Shown one piece after another: positions 58,463-64,000 of a DNA stretch of 64,000 bases. The position numbers and the translations under genes were made by a program. The DNA is from Arthrobacter globiformis. GTDB taxonomy: Bacteria; Actinomycetota; Actinomycetes; Actinomycetales; Micrococcaceae. The notes beneath the pieces are model-generated. The model worked only from the letters and a program-made list of their open reading frames with translations. It searched no databases and was not told the origin of the DNA. The DNA lies in assembly GCF_030818015.1 (NCBI RefSeq), contig NZ_JAUSZX010000001.1, forward strand, positions 2,108,001 to 2,172,000. The letters run 5' to 3'. Position 1 is the stretch's first letter, and each line of letters starts with the position of its first letter.

Positions 58463-59296
58463 GTGGGATCTCCTATCAGTTCGTCGCGCACCGACGCGCT
58501 GGTATGGCATCGGACCGAACCCAAGGATTCCATCCCGCCGCCTGATCCGTATCCCATTGTCCGCTTCCCCGAGGCTGCGCATCCGTTCGATGCACCCAGC
58601 CGGATCGAAGCCGACATCGTCGGCTTGGAATGTATTCAGGGCGAAATACCCGCGCACCTTGATGGTACGTTCTACAAGGTTGTCTGCGACCGACAGTTCC
58701 CATCCTTCATAAAGGGGGACATCGACCTCTTCAACGGGGATGGCATGGCGCTGTCGTTCCGCTTCCACAACGGACGGGTGGACTACAAGAGCCGCTACAT
58801 CAAAACGCCGCGGTTCAATGCGGAGCGTGACGCCGGCAGGGCTTTGTTCGGCGGCTATCGCAACCCCTATACCGATGATGCGGCGGTCGAAGGCATGGTC
58901 CGCGGAATTGCCAACACCAATGTCTTCTTCCATGGCGGTAAGCTCTACGCTGCCAAGGAGGACAGCCCGCCTTTGATCCTGGACCCGGACACCTTGGAAA
59001 CCGTGGGGGACTACGACTTTGAGGGTTCCCTGACCTCCAAAACCGCAACCGCCCACCCCAAGGTTGATCCGAAAACCGGAGAGATGGTGTTTTTCGGTTA
59101 TGCCGCCAAGGGGGAGACTTCAAGGGACATCGCGTACTACGAGGCCGATGCAAGCGGCCGGATCATTCACGAAACCTGGTTCAAGGCACCCTATTCCAGC
59201 ATGGTCCACGACTTCGCAGTCACTTGGACCATTCTGCGATGGGTGGTCCTGATGGAAGCGTCGTGTGAGGAGGAGGTCAGCGGGGAGGTTCCGTGA
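58463..59296 (+). pseudogene. truncated second copy of the dioxygenase gene
   Basis: The frame has a diverged N-terminus (TDALVWHRTEPKDSIPPPDP versus TNTLAWQRKEPKEPIPAPDP in the full gene), then the identical 686-base block up to DFAVT, then unrelated sequence to a stop at 59296. It keeps the equivalents of H200 and H251 but lacks H315 and H500, so it cannot bind iron correctly. An in-frame GTG at 58463 is one possible start. Confidence 0.8.
58539..59224 (+). repeat. 686-bp inverted repeat, copy 2
   Basis: Identical to the reverse complement of 50060-50745. The interval between the copies (50746-58538, 7.8 kb) contains the transporter, LigW, both aldehyde dehydrogenases, the NTF2 protein and the IclR gene. 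Confidence 0.88.
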
Positions 59297-59441
59297 AGGT
59301 GTACCCGGTGACCTCCGGGCGGGCGGTCGTAACTTCAAGCCGGAGGGTTGCTGTACCGGTGGAATCCAGGTGCAGTACTACTGGCTCGGATCCGGTGACC
59401 GACACTCTTAGGGTTTTGTCGTTTGTACTGAATTCAGTCAT
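59277..59441 (-). CDS. small hypothetical protein, 54 aa
   Basis: ATG at 59441 follows AAGGAAAAGCGC. The product (TEFSTNDKTLRVSVTGSEPV, VLHLDSTGTATLRLEVTTAR) is a beta-rich soluble protein. It overlaps the end of the broken dioxygenase copy. The family is unknown, but the ribosome site and sequence character support translation. Confidence 0.55.
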   Translation of the reverse strand: MTEFSTNDKTLRVSVTGSEPVVLHLDSTGTATLRLEVTTARPEVTGYTFTEPPR

Positions 59442-59564
59442 GCGCTTTTCCTTCGGGATTCGGTTCCGGCACCTTTTGCGGTCCTCGGCCGGGATTGAGG
59501 GGAGTGGCTAAGAAGGGATGGCCTTGACGGGGCAGGGAGCTCCGGCCAAGGCCCCCTGGAGACG

Positions 59565-59776
59565 TTAGCTGCGCGTCCCGATGCCGGTCAGTGCCTTGAC
59601 GCCTGCTTCTGCAACGGTCTGGTTCTGTTCGCCGGAACCGCCGCTGACGCCAGTGGCGCCATTGACTTTGGTGCGACGTCGACCATTGCAATGTTCATTG
59701 GCTGGCCAATTTCCTGGGCTCGTTCTTCGGCGGCCGCGATCAGGTCGCGTGCTTCGGCAAGGGTGGGTGAGGTCAT
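59565..59776 (-). pseudogene. GlcG/HbpS-like gene with internal deletion
   Basis: The N-terminus SPTLAEARDLIAAAEERAQE and IGQPMNIAMVD matches GlcG/HbpS (DUF336) proteins. After residue 33 it jumps to TKVNGATGVSGGSGEQNQTV and AEAGVKALTGIG in another frame, which is the normal C-terminus. About 75 central codons are gone. It lies 16 bases downstream of fdhA. Confidence 0.75.
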
Positions 59777-59792
59777 TTTGGACTTGCTCCTT

Positions 59793-61013
59793 TTATGCCT
59801 TGACGTATCCGTTGGGGTTCAGGACGTATTTGGTCGCTGCGCCGGCGTCGAACTCGGCGTATCCGCGCGGTGCGTCTTCGAGGGACATTGCTTGGGCATT
59901 GACTGCCTTGGCGATTTGGACCTTGTCATGGAGGATGGCCATCATCAGCTGGCGGTTGTATTTCATGACGGGGCACTGGCCGGTGGCGAATGAGAGGGAC
60001 TTGGCCCAGCCAGTGCCGAGACTCAGCGAAAGGGAGCCCTTCTTGGCTGCGTCATCGACAGCGCCTGGGTCTCCTGTGACATAAAGGCCTGGGATACCAA
60101 GCGCCCCTCCGGCCGCCGTGATGTCCATGAGGGAGTTGAGGACGGTTGCCGGGGCTTCTTCGGCCTGGGCCCCGTGTCCGTGGCCGCGGGCTTCGAAGCC
60201 CACCGCATCGATACCGGCGTCCACTTCTCGGACGCCGAGTATCTGTTCGATTCGGTCGGCCGGGTCACCGGCGGCGACGTTGATCGTTTCGCATCCGAAG
60301 CTTCGCGCCTGTGCGAGCCGGTCTTCATTCAGATCTCCGACGATGACCACTGCGGCGCCGAGCAGCTGCGCGCTGGCGGCGGCGGCCAGCCCCACCGGGC
60401 CTGCGCCGGCGACGTAGACCGTGGAACCGACGCCCACTCCGGCGGTGACTGCTCCATGGAATCCGGTGGGAAAGATGTCCGAGAGCATGGTCAGGTCCAT
60501 GATCTTTTCCAGAGCCTGATCTCGGTCGGGGAATTTTAGGAGATTCCAGTCTGCGTACGGGACCAGGACGAACTCAGACTGACCACCGACCCAGCCACCC
60601 ATGTCGACGTAGCCGTAGGCGCTGCCGGGCCTGTCCGGGTTGACGTTGAGGCAGATGCCGGTTTTGCGTTCCTTGCAGTTCCGGCAGCGGCCGCAGGAGA
60701 TGTTGAAGGGGACCGAGACGACGTCGCCGACCTTGATGAACTCGACGTCAGGCCCGGTTTCGATGACTTCGCCGGTAATTTCGTGGCCGAGGACCAGGTT
60801 TGAGGGGGCGGTGGTGCGGCCGCGGACCATGTGTTGGTCAGATCCGCAGATGTTGGTGGTTATTGTGCGGAGAATAACGCCGTGGGGTACTTTCCTGCCC
60901 ACATTGGCCGGGTTAACACCCGGTCCGTCTTTCAACTCGAAGGTCGGGTAATCGGTGTCGATGACTTCGACTTTCCCGGGTCCTTTGTAGGCGACCGCTC
61001 TGTTCGCTGCCAA
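59793..61013 (-). CDS. fdhA: glutathione-independent formaldehyde dehydrogenase (FdhA)
   Basis: A 406-residue zinc alcohol-dehydrogenase-family enzyme that oxidises formaldehyde to formate with NAD and no thiol cofactor. Catalytic-zinc residues are in NICGSDQHM and GHEITGEVI; structural zinc in SCGRCRNCKERKTGIC; the NAD fold is VAGAGPVGLAAAASAQLLGA. It starts with TTG at 61013. The lignin route and O-demethylation both release formaldehyde, so its place here is sensible. Confidence 0.92.
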   Translation of the reverse strand: MAANRAVAYKGPGKVEVIDTDYPTFELKDGPGVNPANVGRKVPHGVILRTITTNICGSDQHMVRGRTTAPSNLVLGHEITGEVIETGPDVEFIKVGDVVSVPFNISCGRCRNCKERKTGICLNVNPDRPGSAYGYVDMGGWVGGQSEFVLVPYADWNLLKFPDRDQALEKIMDLTMLSDIFPTGFHGAVTAGVGVGSTVYVAGAGPVGLAAAASAQLLGAAVVIVGDLNEDRLAQARSFGCETINVAAGDPADRIEQILGVREVDAGIDAVGFEARGHGHGAQAEEAPATVLNSLMDITAAGGALGIPGLYVTGDPGAVDDAAKKGSLSLSLGTGWAKSLSFATGQCPVMKYNRQLMMAILHDKVQIAKAVNAQAMSLEDAPRGYAEFDAGAATKYVLNPNGYVKA

Positions 61014-61126
61014 TGGGCTCTCTTCTCAATTTGGGCGCTCGATCACGGAGTGATCTGGGCGCAGGTGAACGGCTCTCTAGATGCTGCGGAGTCAATCAGG
61101 GCGGGGGCCTTGGCTAACCCTTCGAT

Positions 61127-61430
61127 TCAGGCAGCAGCGGGATGGTTTGTCAGGGTCACTTCCGCGTCAACAAGGGTTTCAGCTTCGCAGGTGCCTTCTT
61201 TGGCTTCTTCTTGCGTTCCTATTTCGACGTGCTCTGCGATTTTCGAGAGGGTGTAATCAAGGATGATGAAGATCGCCGCGATCAACTGGTATATCTGCAG
61301 GGATTGAGCCGCGTCCTGTCCGCGTCGCAGAAGCTCTTCGAAGCTGATGATAAAGCCGCGTGAAGTGTCCTTGATCACGACGAGTTGACCGGCAGCATCA
61401 GGCGGAAAGCCTGGGGCGGGCTGAGGCCGC
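61127..61430 (-). pseudogene. C-terminal scrap of a polar amino-acid ABC permease
   Basis: IKDTSRGFIISFEELLRRGQ and LQIYQLIAAIFIILDYTLSK match the C-terminal end of glutamate-type ABC transporter permeases (KDTSLGF, SLSKLA). In another frame just upstream, QAFRLMLP fits the preceding part. The rest of the permease and its partner genes are absent. Confidence 0.7.
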
Positions 61431-61432
61431 CC

Positions 61433-61684
61433 TCATTCCGGAGCGTGGATTCGTACATGTACCCGCGGAGGCTTTTCTATCAGACGTCGCGGTGATGTGC
61501 CATCCTGGCGTAACCAGAGAATGCTCCCGTCGGCAGTAATGACTTCAACTTGGCCCCGATCAACGATATCTCCGTGGTCGTGGACCACGATCTTCCGCCC
61601 TTCGAGCGTGGTCCGGTCGTCTGTTGGGTGCCATACACCTGGACCGTCTTGGGCCATGAGCTGCAAATTTCGGGTTTTGTACAT
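61433..61684 (-). CDS. small hypothetical protein, 83 aa
   Basis: ATG at 61684 has GGAG 13 bases upstream. The product is soluble and beta-rich (DDRTTLEGRKIVVHDHGDIV, VEVITADGSILWLRQDG). It follows the gene at 61700-62158 by 15 bases, so the two are likely one transcript. No family is recognised. Confidence 0.55.
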   Translation of the reverse strand: MYKTRNLQLMAQDGPGVWHPTDDRTTLEGRKIVVHDHGDIVDRGQVEVITADGSILWLRQDGTSPRRLIEKPPRVHVRIHAPE

Positions 61685-61699
61685 TTACTGCGTCTCCGT

Positions 61700-62158
61700 T
61701 CAGATCTTTTGGCGATGCCGTCGACGCAGCCCGCAAGCGTAAAGTGACTTGAGGAGATTTGACGGAATCCAGGTTTCTAAGGGTCTTGGTGACACGCCGT
61801 GACGTTCGACGGCCTCGACGATGTCTTCGAGTCGCGGATGCTTGTCCCAACCGTGTTGAATAGCGGTTCTCAGGCCTCATAGAAAGCGTCGGTGCCCAAT
61901 AGTGTTGCCGGGCAGATCATCTTGGGCTGACGGCACAGCAAGATTGACCGGCTTCCCGAACGCGGGTTCCGCCAAGCTCCAAGTTTCGCTGTCTGGTTCT
62001 TCATACCACCAGCCGCTCCAGGCGGAAGAGGTGAGCTGACCGCCAAGGAAGGTGCCAGATTCTTCGTACACGACCGGGCGACGCACATGGGCGCCCGCGC
62101 CAGTGTTGACGCCTGCATGCCCGGAGTTTTGTGTTGCATTTATTTCCCCACTGATCAT
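61700..62158 (-). pseudogene. hypothetical gene with an in-frame TGA
   Basis: ATG at 62158 follows GAGGAGAGAAAC. The first 93 residues include HVRRPVVYEESGTFLGGQLT and SAWSGWWYEEPDSETWSLAE, ending at TGA (61877-61879). The same frame then continues as GLRTAIQHGWDKHPRLEDIV and EAVERHGVSPRPLETWIPSN to TGA at 61700. The next gene is spaced correctly for the longer version. Either the first 93 codons are the gene, or a sense codon has mutated to TGA. Family unknown. Confidence 0.5.
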
Positions 62159-62388
62159 GTTTCTCTCCTCTGAAACCCGAGCTCACTGAACTGGATCCGA
62201 GGGGCACCGTGCCCTCTTGCCCTGCCCCACCAGTCGGCCACTTGTGTGCCAACGCCGCGTTTATGCAGCACCGCGGGGTTAGACCGAATTTCAGCTGATG
62301 AGGGCCCCTTCCGGGAAACGTTGGCTGTAATCCAGATCACCACGGAATGTTGTTCGTACTAAGCTATCCGGGGCTACAGTGCCCGGGC

Positions 62389-62403
62389 GTCTCATTGTGA
62401 GAC
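62389..62403. promoter_or_regulatory. palindrome GTCTCA-TTG-TGAGAC
   Basis: A perfect 6-bp dyad with 3-base centre. A sister site with the same arms is at 62713-62727, 324 bases on. Typical size for a dimeric repressor or activator site; the binding protein is unknown. Confidence 0.6.
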
Positions 62404-62712
62404 CGTCAATTCGTCAGGCCGTCCCGGTGCCGGGCAGTGCTCCATGGGGCTCGATCCGACTTCCGAAGCATTTCCCGACCGCATGCAGCAACGTGCCACG
62501 CCTGCACCTGCATGTGCGGCTGTCATCCCCCAATGGCAAGTAATGTTCAGCAGGCACCGGAAAATTAGCTGCGGGCGCTACCGGTCAAAAGCGCAGAGGC
62601 GACACCTTGGGCACGCGACCAGCAATGTCTTCCGCCTGCCGTCAGTGGATCAACGCTCAATAACCCTGCGATTTCGCCTGATTTGATGCCTTGAAATTTG
62701 GGCCCAGTCGAG

Positions 62713-62727
62713 TCTCAGAATGAGACG
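62713..62727. promoter_or_regulatory. palindrome GTCTCA-GAA-TGAGAC
   Basis: Same arms as 62389-62403 with a different 3-base centre, which suggests the arms are selected. It lies 103 bases before the transporter start. Confidence 0.6.
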
Positions 62728-62829
62728 CAGCCCCTATGACCGCACCTGTATGGTTCTGTGAGGGGAATCACGCCGCATGCGGCTTGTGACGTGTTCAACG
62801 ACGAAGGCAAGCAATCAGGAAGAAAAAAC

Positions 62830-64000
62830 ATGCGCAACGAACTGACCGTCACTGATCCCGGCGGGTCTCCTGCCAGCATCGTGGCGGCACGCAAAGAGAT
62901 GAGCGGAAAGTCTTCACTGGTGGTTGCTGGGTCGGCGCTGGCGCTGTCCGTCTCCACCGCCCCGCTGGTCCTCAGCACGATGGGCGTCTTCATGGTTCCG
63001 GTCAGCAAGGAGTTCGGCTGGGACCGGGGCCCGATCAGTGCCGGGCTGCTGGTCGGCGGCTTGATGTCAGCGATCTTCCTTCCCCTGGTCGGTCTAGCGG
63101 TCGACAGATGGGGAATCCGCCGCGTGCTGCCCGTCGGGGTCGTGCTGCTGGCACTGAATATTGCGGCGATCTCCTTGGTTCCGCCGGTTCTGGCCGTGTA
63201 TATCGTGCTGGTCGGTTTAACAGGTATCGCGGGGGCGCCGCAGAACGTGGCCTCGTACATCAAAACCGTTTCACGGTGGTTTGACCGCAACCGCGGGCTG
63301 GCCATTGGCGCCACGGTCATGGGGCTGGCGGTAGGCCAATCGCTGGCTCCCCAGTTGGCGCAGTACATGGTGTCTAACTGGGGATGGCGCAACGCCTATG
63401 TCGGTCTGGCCGGGCTGCTCCTCGTCGTCGCTCTGCCAGCGCTGTTCTTCATGATCCGTGACCCGCGTCCCGGTGAAGGAGTGCCGGCCAACCGCGCCCT
63501 GGGCTCCGAAACCGCAAGTACGGAACTTCCAGGCATATCCGTCCGCTCCGCTTTGCGCACCCGCACGTTTTGGCGGCTGGCACTCTCGATCGTATTGGTC
63601 GCCATGACCATTCAAGGGGCCTTGATCCACGTGGTTCCGCTGCTGACCGACCAGGGATGGCAGCCCGCTGCCGCAGCCGGCATGCTGGGCCTCGCTGGTG
63701 TTGCCTCGATCGTGGGCAGACTCGGCGGGGGATACCTTTACGACCGCTTCCACGCTCCGTACATCGGGGCGCTGGCCTTCCTTGTCGGCGGCCTCGGGGT
63801 GGCGCTGCTTGCGACCGGAACCGCTCCTGTCCTCGGCATAATGGCGCTCGGAGTCGCTGCGGGGGCCGAAACAGACCTCATCGCCTTCCTGGGGTCCCGG
63901 TACTTTGGTCTGCGGTCGTTCGGCCAGCTCAGCGGCTACTTCTTCGGCGCATTCGGTCTCGGAGCGGCCTTCGGGCCTATGGCCCTTGGCTTCGGTTTCG
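62830..64000 (+). CDS. MFS transporter, monocarboxylate/oxalate-formate type (partial)
   Basis: The gene runs off the right edge; 390 codons are visible. The ATG follows AGGAAG. The frame has TM1 SSLVVAGSALALSVSTAPLV, the loop VDRWGIRRVLP (MFS DRxGxRR motif), KTVSRWFDRNRGLAIGATVM and GGGYLYDRFHAPYIG. The RWFxxxRGLA motif is typical of the monocarboxylate/oxalate:formate antiporter group. The substrate may be an organic acid of the adjacent pathway. Confidence 0.87.
   Translation, partial: MRNELTVTDPGGSPASIVAARKEMSGKSSLVVAGSALALSVSTAPLVLSTMGVFMVPVSKEFGWDRGPISAGLLVGGLMSAIFLPLVGLAVDRWGIRRVLPVGVVLLALNIAAISLVPPVLAVYIVLVGLTGIAGAPQNVASYIKTVSRWFDRNRGLAIGATVMGLAVGQSLAPQLAQYMVSNWGWRNAYVGLAGLLLVVALPALFFMIRDPRPGEGVPANRALGSETASTELPGISVRSALRTRTFWRLALSIVLVAMTIQGALIHVVPLLTDQGWQPAAAAGMLGLAGVASIVGRLGGGYLYDRFHAPYIGALAFLVGGLGVALLATGTAPVLGIMALGVAAGAETDLIAFLGSRYFGLRSFGQLSGYFFGAFGLGAAFGPMALGFGF

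Larger units (their letters stand above)
62159..62829. other. regulatory-looking stretch before the MFS gene
   Basis: No supported protein gene. It holds two GTCTCA-N3-TGAGAC palindromes (62389 and 62713) and, at 62309-62322, GGGAAACGTTGG, which resembles half of the IclR-gene repeat. It is the upstream region of both the minus-strand gene at 62158 and the transporter at 62830. Confidence 0.55.

Overview
The window is a high-GC actinobacterial chromosome segment. The gene order of the first 20 kb (rib and his genes, a trp operon containing two small membrane-protein genes, lgt, gltBD, pyk, an ANTAR regulator of the PdtaR type) and the protein sequences point to the Micrococcaceae, most likely Arthrobacter or Pseudarthrobacter. 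This assignment rests on recognition, not on a database search.

Region 1 (1-20.9 kb) is conserved core metabolism. It holds the end of the riboflavin genes (ribB end, ribA, ribH), histidine genes (hisE, hisG, hisF, hisI), tryptophan synthesis (trpE, a Trp-associated membrane protein, an HGxxPAAW protein, trpC, trpB, trpA), lipoprotein diacylglyceryl transferase, both glutamate synthase subunits and pyruvate kinase. Genes are tightly packed, several overlap by 4-8 bases, and clear intrinsic terminators separate pyk from the convergent pdtaR-like gene.

Region 2 (20.9-47.1 kb) starts at a tRNA-Leu(CAA) gene. The 3' end of that tRNA, its terminator and flanking DNA are repeated 26 kb further on, so the interval looks like an old integrated island or a duplication-bounded accessory block. 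It carries a sortase with an Excalibur-domain surface protein, many small hypothetical proteins, a DUF4236/TPR protein, a glycogen-debranching-type enzyme, an Hsp20, a CBS-domain protein, an esterase-like hydrolase, a DNA/RNA endonuclease, a Nudix hydrolase, and a BRCT plus PD-(D/E)XK nuclease protein beside a small Cys-pair protein. It is full of broken genes, and no intact integrase is visible, only a serine-recombinase scrap near the right end. Both ends carry a family of seven 35-base elements with an invariant 21-base spacing.

Region 3 (47.1-49.3 kb) is a short decayed zone with a frameshifted methyltransferase and a DUF4913 gene broken by TGA.

Region 4 (49.3-64.0 kb) is an aromatic catabolic cluster. 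The minus-strand genes 55702 to 49283 encode an NTF2/SnoaL-like protein, an aldehyde dehydrogenase, a LigW-like decarboxylase, an aromatic-acid MFS transporter and a lignostilbene-dioxygenase-type carotenoid oxygenase. A divergent IclR regulator, a second aldehyde dehydrogenase and a glutathione-independent formaldehyde dehydrogenase lie beside them. Together they read as a route for lignin-derived dimers: an NTF2-type lyase would release formaldehyde and a stilbene, the dioxygenase would cleave the stilbene to aromatic aldehydes, the dehydrogenases would oxidise these, LigW would remove the extra carboxyl group, and FdhA would oxidise the formaldehyde. A 686-base block of the dioxygenase gene is repeated identically and in inverted orientation 7.8 kb away, in a truncated second copy with a different N-terminus. 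The window ends inside an MFS transporter gene preceded by two identical-type palindromes.
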